Numbered from the stretch's first letter, positions 51,821 to 61,569 are shown. The stretch: 64,000 bases of DNA from JAVJUV01 sp040220415 (GCA_040220415.1 JAVJUV010000091.1:124001-188000), one strand, 5' to 3'. Made by a program: numbers and translations. Notes: generated from the letters alone by a model not told the origin.

Positions 51821-52879
51821 ATGGAGTGGGTAGTGGTGGCAACCGAGAAATCAAGAAATTCGGAGACCGGCGGAGTTTCTGTCTCCGTGATCATGCCTGC
51901 CTACAATGCATCGTCCCTGTTACCGCAGGTCCTGCCGCCGCTCATCGAGTTGCGCGACCGCGGGGAAATCTCCGAAGTGCTGGTCGTGGACGACCGGTCA
52001 ACGGATGACACCGTGCAGGCTGCGGAACAAATGGGCGTGCGCGTGCTGGTGGCGCCCGTCAACGCCGGTCCCGGCGCGGCGCGAAATCTTGGCTGCGAAC
52101 ATGCGGTTGGCGATGTGCTTTGGTTCGTCGACTCCGACGTGATCGCGCGGACCGAAAGTGCGGCCCCGATCCGCCGCGCATTCGAAGACCCGCAGGTAGG
52201 CGCGATATTCGGTTCTTACGACGATACTCCGCAATCCTCCTACTGGTTCTCGCAATACAAGAACCTTCTTCATCATTTTCACCACCAGCGTGGCAACCCC
52301 GATGCCAGGACCTTCTGGGCAGGCTGCGGCGCCGTGCGCAAGGACGTCTTCAAAGAGGTCGGCGGCTTCGACACCGACACTTATCAGGTGCCCTCGATCG
52401 AGGATATCGAGCTTGGCTACCGCATATCGAATGCCGGGTACCGGATCGTTCTGGACCCGGAAGTTCTCTGCAAGCATCTCAAGCACTGGACGATCCCCAA
52501 CGCCATTCAGACCGACATCTTCAAGCGCGCGCTGCCCTGGGCGCGGCTGATGATCTCTCGCGAGGGTCTCACCAATGATCTCAACACCGGCACCGGAGAA
52601 CGACTCCGTGCCGTTCTTGCCATGGTATTCCTGCTGTCGATCCTTGCGTTGCCAGTGATTCCGACAATCTGGCCTGTTTCACTTTTTGCAACGATTCTAG
52701 TATTCGCGGCGAATTGGTCACTGTTCAGTTTGTTTTTCTCGCGCCGTGGACTGTTCATGGCCGTCGCCGCGATGCTTTATCACCAAATCTACTACGTTTA
52801 CTCGGCGAGTGTGTTCGCATGGTGCCTTTTCGAGTTCCATGTTCTCGGCCGGAAAGACAAACTTGGTGTTTTCAAATAA
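51821..52879 (+). CDS. GT2 family glycosyltransferase
   Basis: A 352-residue GT2 enzyme. VSVSVIMPAYNASSLLPQVL and VLVVDDRSTDDTVQAAEQMG form the donor-binding half, GDVLWFVDSDVIARTES holds the D-x-D, and FWAGCGAVRKDVFKEVGGFD is the acceptor-site helix. IEDIELGYRISNAGYRIVLDPE is the ED-type catalytic base region. Two hydrophobic segments follow near the C-terminus, so it is membrane-attached. The start is taken at ATG 51821; a GTG 15 nt later has a better ribosome-binding site. It begins the rightward run of genes to 61569. Confidence 0.88.
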   Translation: MEWVVVATEKSRNSETGGVSVSVIMPAYNASSLLPQVLPPLIELRDRGEISEVLVVDDRSTDDTVQAAEQMGVRVLVAPVNAGPGAARNLGCEHAVGDVLWFVDSDVIARTESAAPIRRAFEDPQVGAIFGSYDDTPQSSYWFSQYKNLLHHFHHQRGNPDARTFWAGCGAVRKDVFKEVGGFDTDTYQVPSIEDIELGYRISNAGYRIVLDPEVLCKHLKHWTIPNAIQTDIFKRALPWARLMISREGLTNDLNTGTGERLRAVLAMVFLLSILALPVIPTIWPVSLFATILVFAANWSLFSLFFSRRGLFMAVAAMLYHQIYYVYSASVFAWCLFEFHVLGRKDKLGVFK

Positions 52880-52950
52880 GGTGTTGGCCGCGCCGCTCCG
52901 TGGATCGGAGAGCAGGATGCCGCGAACTTGATTTGGCTTGAAGGTGAACC

Positions 52951-53862
52951 GTGGAAGACAGCCGCACGAAAGAATTCAGCAACGACCTCGAGACCGAGAG
53001 CGATGCGCCGATGGCCCTGAGTGTCGTCATTCCGGCATACAACGAGCAGGGCGCGATGGCGACGACGGTCGATGACGTGCGCTCGCAGCTTCAAGGCGCC
53101 GGGATCGAATACGAGATCATCGTTGTCGATGATGGTTCGACCGACAACACCCTGGAAGAAGCCAGGGCCACCGGGGTGCGCGTGTTGTCGAACCAGGTCA
53201 ACTCCGGCTACGGCGCCGCCCTGAAGCGCGGTGTGAAGTCGGCCAGATACGAATTTGTTGCGATACTGGATGCCGACGGAACCTATCCGGCACGTTACCT
53301 GCCCGAGATGCTGGAACTTTGCCGCGATCAGGACATGGTGGTCGGCGACCGCGGCGCCGCCATGGCAAACGTTCCGCTGATCCGCCGGCCCGCAAAATGG
53401 TTCCTCAACACGTTTGCGTCTTTCCTGGCCGAACGAAAGCTGAATGATCTGAACTCGGGTCTCCGGGTCTTTCGGACGTCGGAACTGATCCCGTTTCTCC
53501 CGCTGCTGCCGCAGGGCTTTTCGTTCACGACAACCATCACGCTATGCATGTCGGCCAACGGAAAGCGGATGATCTACACACCGATCGAATACGGCAAACG
53601 TGTTGGAAAATCCAAGATCCGACCGATCGACTTCATCAACTTCCTGATCCTGATCCTTCGGATCTCGACACTCTTCAACCCACTGCGGGTTTTCATTCCA
53701 CTGGGTCTGTTCTTCATCATCATCGGGACCATAAAGTTCTTTATCGACGTGACCTTTGGCGACCTCTCGGAAACCGTGATCTTTGCATATCTTGCAGCGA
53801 TCATGATTTGGTCACTTGGACTGATTGCGGATATGATCTCCCGGCTTCATCTCAGGCCATGA
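52951..53862 (+). CDS. GtrB/DPM1-like polyprenyl-phosphate glycosyltransferase
   Basis: A 303-residue GT2 enzyme: LSVVIPAYNEQGAMATTVDD, YEIIVVDDGSTDNTLEEA, FVAILDADGTYPARYLPEM (D-x-D) and RKLNDLNSGLRVFR. Two helices follow (RVFIPLGLFFIIIGTIKFF, VIFAYLAAIMIWSLGLIAD). This is the layout of dolichol-phosphate-mannose-synthase-like and GtrB-type enzymes, which load undecaprenyl phosphate with a single sugar on the cytoplasmic side. GTG start at 52951 with AAGGTG upstream. It precedes a GT39-like transferase, and a GtrA-type flippase gene comes 3.8 kb later in the same run, so a GtrA/B/C-like decoration system is plausible. Confidence 0.87.
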   Translation: MEDSRTKEFSNDLETESDAPMALSVVIPAYNEQGAMATTVDDVRSQLQGAGIEYEIIVVDDGSTDNTLEEARATGVRVLSNQVNSGYGAALKRGVKSARYEFVAILDADGTYPARYLPEMLELCRDQDMVVGDRGAAMANVPLIRRPAKWFLNTFASFLAERKLNDLNSGLRVFRTSELIPFLPLLPQGFSFTTTITLCMSANGKRMIYTPIEYGKRVGKSKIRPIDFINFLILILRISTLFNPLRVFIPLGLFFIIIGTIKFFIDVTFGDLSETVIFAYLAAIMIWSLGLIADMISRLHLRP

Positions 53863-53941
53863 TCAAGGCTCTTCAGACAGATTTGCTGCCTTTCTGTCTT
53901 TCGGAAAACAAGGGCAGCCCGGTAACCGTGGTTTGTGAGTG

Positions 53942-55636
53942 ATGCGTCTTGGTTTGGGCATATCGGGTCTCGTTCTTCTTGGCATTGCCGTCTTTTCCTC
54001 GGCGGACGGCCTGACGGCGCAGCAAGCGGCGCTGCCCGGCGGCGCATCGGAAACCGGATTCCATCTATTCCTCATCTCACTGGCCGTTCTGGGACTCTAT
54101 TTCATAGGTCTGGCACGGTTTACGGCACCCGAAGCGCAACGCGATCATCTGCTTCACTTCGACGACGCACCGCCACTTGCGGGAAAGCTGTTACTGGGCA
54201 TTCTGCTCCTCGGGCTGGCGCTCAGGTCCTATTCCCTGGACACCGGCATATGGTTCGACGAAATGCTGATGCACGTCGGCTACATGTCGCTGGAACCGCT
54301 CGAAATTCTGACGACGTATAACGACGCCAACAATCACATTCTCTACACGTTCCTCGCCCGGCTCTCGATCGAGGCTTTCGGCGACACTGTCTGGGCGATC
54401 CGCGTTCCTGCGGTGGCCTTCGGACTGGGCAGCATAGCGGCGATCTATGCCTTTTCGCGGCGCATCATGTCATGGCGCGAAGCCCTTATGGCCGCTTTCC
54501 TGCTGACCGTTTCGTTCCACCACATCTGGTTCAGCCAGAATGCGCGTGGCTACACGGCATTGCTTTTCTTTTCCCTTGTCTCCAGCATGTACCTGATCGA
54601 CGCGATCCGCACCGGCGGCAAGGGGCGCTGGTTGGCCTATGCAGTGTCCGCAGCGCTTGGCGCGTTCACCCACCTGACCATCGGCTTCCTCTTCATCGGC
54701 CATTTCCTCTACTTCCTCTTCCGAGCGGCCACCAGCACCCGGCGGGACGAAAGCAAGGCGACAGGTTTCTGGGCCGGAATGGGCTACGGATTCGTACCGC
54801 TCGGGCTGCTGACCATCGCGGCTTACGCCATCGTCCTGCCCGACATCCTTGGCGGTGCCCTTCTGTCGACGGGGCTTCAGGACGACTCCGAATGGACCAA
54901 CCCGATCTGGGCAATCAGGGAACTCGTCACTTCGCTTCAGATCGGGTTTTCGGGATCGGGCGTACTTTTGGTCGGCGGATTCGTCGTGCTGGTCGGAATC
55001 GCGAGTTTTCTCAGGCGGGACAGTGCAGCGGTGGCCTTCCTTGTCATTCCTTGCGGGCTGGCGGTTCTGCTGATGACAAGTATCGGATACACGCTCTTCC
55101 CGCGGTTCTTCTTCTTTGCGATGGGATTTGGCGTCGTGATCGTCATCCACGGCGCGACGGTACTGGGCCAGGTCGCGGCGCGGGTTCTCGACCTCGAACC
55201 GCGGAAAGCGGCTCTGGTTGCACTGCTGCCCAGTCTTCTGCTGGTCGCAGGTTCGGTATTATCGCTGCAGCATGTCTACTTCCCAAAGCAAAGTTACGCG
55301 CAGTCCATCGCGTACCTGGAAGAACGGCTTCAGCCTGCGGACACGGTTGCCGTCATCGGCGTGGCCGAGCTTCCCTACCTCACCTACTATGGGAAGGACT
55401 GGTCGCACGTCGGCTCGGCAGAAGAAATCGAGGCCCTGCTTCAACGGGCGCCGGGGCGTGTCTGGGCCATCTACACCTTGCCCGTGCAACTACACTCGGC
55501 CCACCCTGACATCGTGGCATTGCTGGAAAGCCGGTTCACGACAGAAATGGTCTTCTATAGCTCGCTGGGCGGCGGCGAGATCGTGCTGAGCCTGTCGACC
55601 GACACCCCGTCTGCGGACGACCGAGGATTGGAATAG
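53942..55636 (+). CDS. GT39/GT-C family membrane glycosyltransferase
   Basis: A 564-residue multi-pass protein with about twelve helices. The first periplasmic loop SLDTGIWFDEMLMHVGYMS carries the acidic residues used as catalytic base in PMT/ArnT-type GT-C enzymes. ILTTYNDANNHILYTFLARLSIE, IRVPAVAFGLGSIAAIY and FSQNARGYTALLFFSLVSS are family blocks. It would transfer a sugar from a polyprenyl phosphate to a periplasmic acceptor glycan, and the GtrB-type synthase just upstream could make that donor. ATG 53942 or a GTG one codon earlier is the start. It is followed after 4 nt by the asparagine-synthase-like gene. Confidence 0.85.
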   Translation: MRLGLGISGLVLLGIAVFSSADGLTAQQAALPGGASETGFHLFLISLAVLGLYFIGLARFTAPEAQRDHLLHFDDAPPLAGKLLLGILLLGLALRSYSLDTGIWFDEMLMHVGYMSLEPLEILTTYNDANNHILYTFLARLSIEAFGDTVWAIRVPAVAFGLGSIAAIYAFSRRIMSWREALMAAFLLTVSFHHIWFSQNARGYTALLFFSLVSSMYLIDAIRTGGKGRWLAYAVSAALGAFTHLTIGFLFIGHFLYFLFRAATSTRRDESKATGFWAGMGYGFVPLGLLTIAAYAIVLPDILGGALLSTGLQDDSEWTNPIWAIRELVTSLQIGFSGSGVLLVGGFVVLVGIASFLRRDSAAVAFLVIPCGLAVLLMTSIGYTLFPRFFFFAMGFGVVIVIHGATVLGQVAARVLDLEPRKAALVALLPSLLLVAGSVLSLQHVYFPKQSYAQSIAYLEERLQPADTVAVIGVAELPYLTYYGKDWSHVGSAEEIEALLQRAPGRVWAIYTLPVQLHSAHPDIVALLESRFTTEMVFYSSLGGGEIVLSLSTDTPSADDRGLE

Positions 55637-55640
55637 TCAG

Positions 55641-57542
55641 ATGTGCGGAATTTGCGGAGTGATGCGGATCGGTTCGGGCCTTGCGGCCGATGATACCCAA
55701 ATACTGGAAGTCATGACCGATACCCTGGCGCATCGGGGACCGAACGATCGCGGCACGTGGAACGACGGAACCACGGGGCTTGGACATCGTCGCCTGTCGG
55801 TTATCGACCTGTCATCCGCCGGCCACCAACCCATGTCCAACGAGGACGAACGCGTCATCATCTCCTACAATGGCGAAGTCTATAACTTCCGCGAATTGAA
55901 GCAGAAGCACCGCCTCGAGGAAAAGGGCCATGTCTTCAGGTCCCAGACCGACACCGAGGTCCTGGTGCACCTGTTCGAAGAACTGGGCGCCGACATGGCC
56001 TCGGAACTCAGCGGCATGTTCGCCTTCGCAATCTGGGATCGGAACACCGGGACGCTACACCTGTTTCGGGACCGGTACGGCATCAAGCCGCTGTTCTACC
56101 AGAAGGACGGCACTCATTTCCGCTTCGGATCCGAGATAAAGGCAATCATCGCCGACCGCCGAGTTCCGCGCCGCCCGTGTTTGCAGGCAATGCACGATTT
56201 CCTCACGTTCAACTATGTCCCAGACACCCAGACCGCGTTCGAGGGTATTCACGAAGTGCCGCCGGGGCACGTCATGTCGGTTGCCAGCGACGGCACGACG
56301 ACGCTCAGGCGCTACTGGGATCTGGACTTCACGGCCTCGAACTCGATCACGGAAGAGGAAGCGGTGGAGGAATCCTTCCGGCTGATGGACGAGTCCCTGG
56401 AACGCCATTTGATCGCGGACGTCCCGATCGGGATATTCCTGTCAGGCGGCCTCGATTCCAGCACGCTGGTCGCGCTTATGGCCCGCCACTCGGATGCGCA
56501 ACTTCATACCTACTCGGTCGGCTTCGAGGATCAAAGTTTCAACGAACTGCCCTATGCCCGAATTGTCGCCGATCACTTCAAGACCAAACATCGCGAGGTC
56601 ATCGTCACTGCCGACATGGTCCGCGAACTGCTTCCACTGAGCATTTCCTTCATCGACGAGCCTTATGGCGATGGCTCGGCCATTCCGACCTATTGCGTCA
56701 GTGAAATCGCCAAGGACGAAGTCGTCGTCGTCCTTTCGGGCGAAGGTGGGGACGAGGTTTTTGCCGGCTACGACACATACGCCGCCTACAAGACCTACAA
56801 GATGGCACGGCGGGTGCCCGGATTCATACGTAACGGAATAATCTCGCCCTTGGCGCAACTTCTGCCGGTCTCGGACAAGAAACTGAGTTTCGAGTTCAAG
56901 CTGAAGCGGTTCCTCGGCGGTCTCGACCTGCCGCCGGAAGAGGCGCATTTGTGGTGGCGTATCGTTTTGACCGAGGCGCAGAAGAACGACATCTATTCCG
57001 AAAGAGTCCGGAACGAACTGGTCCCCGAAGCCTCGGTCCGCCATTTCCGCGAAAGGTTCGCGCGTTGCGATGCCGAAGAGGTTCTGTCGAGGCTGATGTA
57101 CATCGACTCCACGCTCTTCCTGCCGGACGATCTGATGATCAAGAACGACCGCATGACGATGGCGCATTCGCTGGAAGCGCGCGTTCCCTTCACGGATCCT
57201 GAACTCACCGGCTATCTTGGAAAGGTGCCTCCGGCGTTCAAGATGAAGAACGGGCGAAAGAAGCACCTGATGCGCAAGGCGATGGAAGGCTATCTGCCCC
57301 CCGAGATTCTCGACAAGAAGAAGGTCGGTCTCGAGATGCCCTATTCACGGTGGCTCAGGACCGACCTGTCGGACATGGTCAACGATTATCTGGGCGAAGA
57401 ACGGCTTCGAAGGACCGACCTCTTCAATCCCGCCGCAATATCCCGCCTGGTCAGTGAACACATGTCGGGCAAACGTGACCACGGCCGTCCCCTTTGGGGC
57501 CTTCTGAACTACTCGATGTGGCACGAGATGTATATCGAATGA
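55641..57542 (+). CDS. Glutamine-hydrolysing asparagine synthase-like amidotransferase
   Basis: A 633-residue two-domain enzyme. MCGICGV places the nucleophile Cys at position 2 for the Ntn glutaminase domain, with RGPNDRGTW and SYNGEVYNFRELK in support. The synthetase domain has the ATP-PPi loop FLSGGLDSSTLVAL, GEGGDEVFAGY and the C-terminal SLEARVPFTDPEL. In surface-polysaccharide loci such enzymes often amidate a uronic acid or amino acid substituent and do not make free asparagine. It is tightly packed between the GT39-like and the GtrA genes. The overall length is in the normal AsnB range. Function on the glycan is inference. Confidence 0.9.
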   Translation: MCGICGVMRIGSGLAADDTQILEVMTDTLAHRGPNDRGTWNDGTTGLGHRRLSVIDLSSAGHQPMSNEDERVIISYNGEVYNFRELKQKHRLEEKGHVFRSQTDTEVLVHLFEELGADMASELSGMFAFAIWDRNTGTLHLFRDRYGIKPLFYQKDGTHFRFGSEIKAIIADRRVPRRPCLQAMHDFLTFNYVPDTQTAFEGIHEVPPGHVMSVASDGTTTLRRYWDLDFTASNSITEEEAVEESFRLMDESLERHLIADVPIGIFLSGGLDSSTLVALMARHSDAQLHTYSVGFEDQSFNELPYARIVADHFKTKHREVIVTADMVRELLPLSISFIDEPYGDGSAIPTYCVSEIAKDEVVVVLSGEGGDEVFAGYDTYAAYKTYKMARRVPGFIRNGIISPLAQLLPVSDKKLSFEFKLKRFLGGLDLPPEEAHLWWRIVLTEAQKNDIYSERVRNELVPEASVRHFRERFARCDAEEVLSRLMYIDSTLFLPDDLMIKNDRMTMAHSLEARVPFTDPELTGYLGKVPPAFKMKNGRKKHLMRKAMEGYLPPEILDKKKVGLEMPYSRWLRTDLSDMVNDYLGEERLRRTDLFNPAAISRLVSEHMSGKRDHGRPLWGLLNYSMWHEMYIE

Positions 57543-57636
57543 TCCACGACCCGCATCATACGGACCTCGTCGAGACGACCGGTACCATAGCCATCGGACA
57601 CACGGCCATTGTTTGTGGCTGGGGCAACGGTTTCCG

Positions 57637-58038
57637 ATGAAAGCGCAACTGAAAAACAGCCGATTCATGCGTTTTTTCGGCATTTCCAGCATCGGTACGG
57701 TCGCCGACTATCTGACCGCGCTTTTCCTATACTCGGTTCTTGGTCTTTCAGGTGTTGCCGCCTCGACGCTGGGCTTCCTGCTTGGCACGGTCCTCAATTA
57801 CCTCGGTCATCATCACTTCACATTCGCCACGGGCGATGGCGAAGCGGCAACGCTGATCGGTTTCCTGAAGTACCTGGGGGCGGTCCTTGCGTCGCTGGCG
57901 GTTCGGCTTCTGGTGCTGATCGGGCTTGAAGGGGCAACCTCTCTGCCGTTCTGGGTCATCTTGTCTGTCGCCTTCGCGGCGTCTTTCATGTGCAGCTACG
58001 TTATCTCGCTCTTCTGGGTTTTCCGGAGAAAGACTTGA
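57637..58038 (+). CDS. GtrA family membrane protein
   Basis: A 133-residue protein with four helices. The opening RFMRFFGISSIGTVADYLTALFLY and LGTVLNYLGHHHFTF are the usual GtrA blocks, and the end is SYVISLFWVFRRK. GtrA proteins flip an undecaprenyl-phosphate-linked sugar made by a GtrB-type enzyme. It lies after the asparagine-synthase-like gene and before the flavoprotein. ATG 57637 is taken; TTG 57613 is possible. A second GtrA gene at 61606 is on the other strand. Confidence 0.85.
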   Translation: MKAQLKNSRFMRFFGISSIGTVADYLTALFLYSVLGLSGVAASTLGFLLGTVLNYLGHHHFTFATGDGEAATLIGFLKYLGAVLASLAVRLLVLIGLEGATSLPFWVILSVAFAASFMCSYVISLFWVFRRKT

Positions 58039-58174
58039 CCAAAATCACCGTTCACCCATCCTTTCAGGCCAATCATCGGCAACGCGGCAAGCCCTGCGAT
58101 CGCCTGAACGGTGCGGTGTCGCCCCGGGTCCGTGGCACGCACTGCCGGGCATAACGAGTATTGGAGTCCATCGT

Positions 58175-59623
58175 ATGACAGCACATGATAACGCTCACCC
58201 CGAAAGCCCCAAAATCAACATTCTGGGCGCAGGCCCGGCCGGCATTGCGGCGGCCTACGCGATTGCCGGAACAGGCGGCTCGAAGGTCAGAGTCATCGAA
58301 CGCGCGCCGGTCGCGGGTGGTAATGCTGGGTCTTTCGAGGTCGAAGGCGTGACCTGCGACTTCGGTTCGCACCGGTTTCACCCCGCCGCCGATCCCAAGG
58401 TTCTGGCGGACGTGAAGGCGCTGCTGGGCGACGATCTGTTGTTGCAGCCCCGGCACGGAAGAATCCGCCTGGGCGGCAAATGGATTCACTTCCCGCTGAA
58501 ACCGCTCGACGCGATTGTGAACCTGCCCAAAAGCTTCGCGGCGAAGCTCTTGTTGGATAGCGCGACAAAGCCTCTTCGCAAGAAACGCGCCCACGACGAT
58601 CCGACTTTCTCGAACATCCTTTACGATGGGCTTGGTCCCACCATATCCGAGAGCTTCTATTTTCCTTACGTCCGCAAGCTCTGGGGACTCGAGCCTGACA
58701 AGCTGGCCGTTACCCTTGCCGAACGGCGCGTCGGCAGCGGCTCGGTCGGCAAGATCCTGATGAAGATGGCGCGAATGTTGCCCGGCATGGCCGACGAGAC
58801 AGCCGGACGGTTCTACTATCCCAGGAAAGGATTTGGCCAGATCAGCAGCGCCATGAAGACTCGCGCGGAATCCCTTGGCGCCGAATTCGAACTTGGCCAG
58901 AACATCGTCCGGATCGACCGCGAAGGCGACCGCGTAACCGCTGTCTGGACGGACGACGGTTCAGGGGAGGTCCGTCGAGACTCCGACCAGCTTCTCTCCA
59001 CGATTCCGCTTTCCGCGCTTGTCCGGCTGATGAACCCGCCGGCTCCGCCCGAGGTCCTGGAAGCAGTAGAAAGTATCCGTTTCCGGGGCATGATTCTGAT
59101 CTACCTCGTCCTGGAAACCCCGCAGTTCACCGAGTACGACGCGCATTACTTCCCTGAAACGTCGATCCCGATCAGCCGGATGTCCGAGCCGAAGAACTAC
59201 TCTTCCTCGACGGAACCCGGGGACGTGACCGTGTTGTGTGCGGAATTGCCTTGCGATCCCGGCGAGCAATGGTGGGACATGTCGGACGAGGAACTGGGAG
59301 GCAAATTTTGCGATTGGCTCGGCAGTCTCGGGCTTCCTGTGAATGTACCGGTGCGCCGAACGATCACACGGCGCCTGTCCCATGCCTATCCGGTCTATGA
59401 CCTGAACTATAAGCAGAACTTCGACCGGATCGATGGCTGGCTGCGCGGTCTTGACGGACTGGTCGTCTTTGGGCGGCAGGGTCTGTTTGCCCACGACAAC
59501 ACCCACCACGCTTTCGCAATGGCCTACGCCGCTGCCGATTGCCTGGATGCGGAGGGCAAACTGGACCCGGCGAAGTGGGACGCCTACCGGGAAGAATTCA
59601 CGCACCACACCGTCGAGGACTGA
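58175..59623 (+). CDS. FAD-dependent amine-oxidase-like protein (UGM/PPO-like)
   Basis: A 482-residue flavoprotein. The dinucleotide site is INILGAGPAGIAAAYAIAGTG, then VIERAPVAGGNAGSFEVEG and FGSHRFHPAADP. The last 60 residues contain DGLVVFGRQGLFAHDNTHHAFAMA, the usual FAD-closing region. Overall it belongs to the protoporphyrinogen-oxidase/UDP-galactopyranose-mutase-like group. In a glycan locus it may rearrange or oxidise a nucleotide sugar. ATG 58175 with GGAG 9 nt upstream starts directly at the flavin-binding strand, so the longer open frame is rejected. It precedes the deacetylase by 5 nt. Confidence 0.82.
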   Translation: MTAHDNAHPESPKINILGAGPAGIAAAYAIAGTGGSKVRVIERAPVAGGNAGSFEVEGVTCDFGSHRFHPAADPKVLADVKALLGDDLLLQPRHGRIRLGGKWIHFPLKPLDAIVNLPKSFAAKLLLDSATKPLRKKRAHDDPTFSNILYDGLGPTISESFYFPYVRKLWGLEPDKLAVTLAERRVGSGSVGKILMKMARMLPGMADETAGRFYYPRKGFGQISSAMKTRAESLGAEFELGQNIVRIDREGDRVTAVWTDDGSGEVRRDSDQLLSTIPLSALVRLMNPPAPPEVLEAVESIRFRGMILIYLVLETPQFTEYDAHYFPETSIPISRMSEPKNYSSSTEPGDVTVLCAELPCDPGEQWWDMSDEELGGKFCDWLGSLGLPVNVPVRRTITRRLSHAYPVYDLNYKQNFDRIDGWLRGLDGLVVFGRQGLFAHDNTHHAFAMAYAAADCLDAEGKLDPAKWDAYREEFTHHTVED

Positions 59624-59628
59624 CAAGG

Positions 59629-60381
59629 GTGGCCAAGCCGCATCTGGATATCCTGATGTACCACTCGATCTCGGATCGGGGCGGGCCGACGTCGATCGAA
59701 CCAAAAGTATTCGAGGCGCAAATGTCGGCACTTTCGGCCTCTGGGCGACCGGTCATCGGACTCGACGAGGTTGCCGAAGGCAACTGGCATGATGGCGCGG
59801 TCGTGCTGACATTCGACGACGCGTTCCAGGATTTTGCCGACGCCGCCTGGCCCGTGCTGCAACGCTTCGGTCTTCAGGCTGTGGTCTATGTCCCCACGGG
59901 GCGTGTCGGGGCAGCCGAAAACTGGGTCGGCGCGCTTGTGCCGCCCAGGCCGCTGATGAACTGGGACACGATCCGGCACCTCGCAGAACAGGGTGTGACC
60001 TTTGGCAATCACAGCATCACCCATCCCGACCTGACCGCGCTCGACCCTCGGACGCTGAAGCGCGAACTGGAGGAATCGAAATCCATCCTGGAGCAGGAAA
60101 TCGGCCGGCCGGTCAAGCACTTCGCGCCGCCATATGGAAAAAGCACTGCCGCAGTCCGAAACGCCATCGCGTCCGGCCATGTCACGTCGGTCGGAACCCG
60201 CCTTGACCGCGCCACCCGGCACTCGGACATGCATGATCTTCCCCGGCTCGAGATGTTCTACTTTCGGGACACAAGGCACTGGCACCGCCATCTCGACGGC
60301 AAAGGCGGCCCTTACCTTTCGCTTCGCCGCGGACTTCGTGCAATCCGGAACGCGGTGTCACATCCTTCGCAGAGAGCTTGA
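59629..60381 (+). CDS. Polysaccharide deacetylase (NodB homology domain)
   Basis: A 250-residue carbohydrate esterase 4-type protein. The catalytic motif LTFDDAFQDF has Asp 63 and Asp 64, and the zinc ligands are in NHSITHPDL (His 128, His 132). HFAPPYGKST is the third family motif. The start LDILMYHSIS is typical. No signal peptide is visible, so the enzyme may act in the cytoplasm on a lipid-linked or nucleotide sugar. GTG start at 59629 with GAGGA upstream; it follows the flavoprotein by 5 nt and is likely translated from the same mRNA. It probably removes an N-acetyl group from an amino sugar. Confidence 0.87.
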   Translation: MAKPHLDILMYHSISDRGGPTSIEPKVFEAQMSALSASGRPVIGLDEVAEGNWHDGAVVLTFDDAFQDFADAAWPVLQRFGLQAVVYVPTGRVGAAENWVGALVPPRPLMNWDTIRHLAEQGVTFGNHSITHPDLTALDPRTLKRELEESKSILEQEIGRPVKHFAPPYGKSTAAVRNAIASGHVTSVGTRLDRATRHSDMHDLPRLEMFYFRDTRHWHRHLDGKGGPYLSLRRGLRAIRNAVSHPSQRA

Positions 60382-60573
60382 GGACCGACCAATTTTCCGT
60401 TTCCGGTTCCACACAAAGCATTCAAGATCGGCGAATTGTCCGAAAATCGAAGGCTTTTTCACCAGGGTCCGCAAGCGCGCTGGACCTTACGCGCCCAACT
60501 TGCGACTATTCCCTGGGTTTTTGGGTGCTGTTCCTGCCGATCCTTAGTAAATGAATCCCGTTTCCGGTGTGCC

Positions 60574-61569
60574 ATGCCTTTGATATCCATCGTTTCGCCC
60601 TGCTTCAACGAAGAGGACAACGTCGCCGAGTGCTACGAAGCGGTGAAGCGGATCTTCGACGAGCATCTGCCTGGATACGACAGACAGCATGTATTCGTGG
60701 ACAACGCCTCGACTGACCGCACGGTCGAGATCGTCAAGGAAATCGCAGCCAAGGATCCGTCAGTCGGACTGGTCGTGAATTCAAGAAACTTCGGCGTCTT
60801 CCGCTCGTCGTTCAACGGGCTGCGGTATGCGAAAGGCGATGCGGTCCTCGTCATGCTGCCCGTGGATCTTCAGGATCCGCCCGACCTTCTGCCTGAATTC
60901 GTGAAGCTCTGGGAAAGCGGCTACGACATCGTTGCCGGGGCCCGAAAGAACCGCAAGGAAAGCCTGTTTCTTCGCGCCGGCAGATCCATCTTCTATCGCA
61001 TCGTGAACACGCTGTCCGACTTCGAGCTGACGCCCGACGTGGGCGAGCTTCAGCTTGTCGACAGGAAGGTCCTGGATGCCGCACTGTCCTTCAACGACCA
61101 GTATCCGTATATCCGCGGCATCCTGGCATCGGTCGGGTTCAAGCGCATCATCGTGCCTTACGACTGGGAAGTGCGCAAACGCGGGCTCTCGAAGCACAAT
61201 CTTCTCATGCTGGTCGATCAGGCGATGAACGCGATTTTCTCGTTTACGCGTGCGCCGATGCGTTTCTGCACGTTCTCCGGAACCATTATCGCCATTCTGA
61301 GCATTCTTTTCGCGATATTCTCGGCCGTGCTCTGGCTGTTCACTCCGGACCTTGCGCCGCGCGGGACTACGACCATCATCGTGGCGCTTTTCCTGCTTTC
61401 GGGTATCCAGCTGTTCTTCATCGGCATCCTTGGCGAATACGTGACCTCGATCCAGTCTCAGGTCCGCGGAGGACCGATGGTGATCGAACGCGAGAGGGTG
61501 AACCTGGACGAACCCGAGCACGAGGCAGACAAGCAAAAGCCCAGACCGGCGGCAAAAGCGAAACGCTGA
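60574..61569 (+). CDS. GtrB-type GT2 glycosyltransferase with C-terminal membrane helices
   Basis: A 331-residue enzyme with ISIVSPCFNEEDNVAECYEAV, VFVDNASTDRTVEIVKEIA, VLVMLPVDLQDPPDLLPEF (D-x-x-D) and RKRGLSKHNLLMLVDQAM. Two helices follow (FSGTIIAILSILFAIFSAVLW, IIVALFLLSGIQLFFIGILGEYV). This is the classical GtrB/bactoprenol glucosyltransferase layout, and the sequence is closer to that than the protein at 52951. The basic tail KPRPAAKAKR is unusual but short. ATG 60574 is set by the first GT strand. The convergent GtrA gene at 61606 is a natural partner. Confidence 0.9.
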   Translation: MPLISIVSPCFNEEDNVAECYEAVKRIFDEHLPGYDRQHVFVDNASTDRTVEIVKEIAAKDPSVGLVVNSRNFGVFRSSFNGLRYAKGDAVLVMLPVDLQDPPDLLPEFVKLWESGYDIVAGARKNRKESLFLRAGRSIFYRIVNTLSDFELTPDVGELQLVDRKVLDAALSFNDQYPYIRGILASVGFKRIIVPYDWEVRKRGLSKHNLLMLVDQAMNAIFSFTRAPMRFCTFSGTIIAILSILFAIFSAVLWLFTPDLAPRGTTTIIVALFLLSGIQLFFIGILGEYVTSIQSQVRGGPMVIERERVNLDEPEHEADKQKPRPAAKAKR

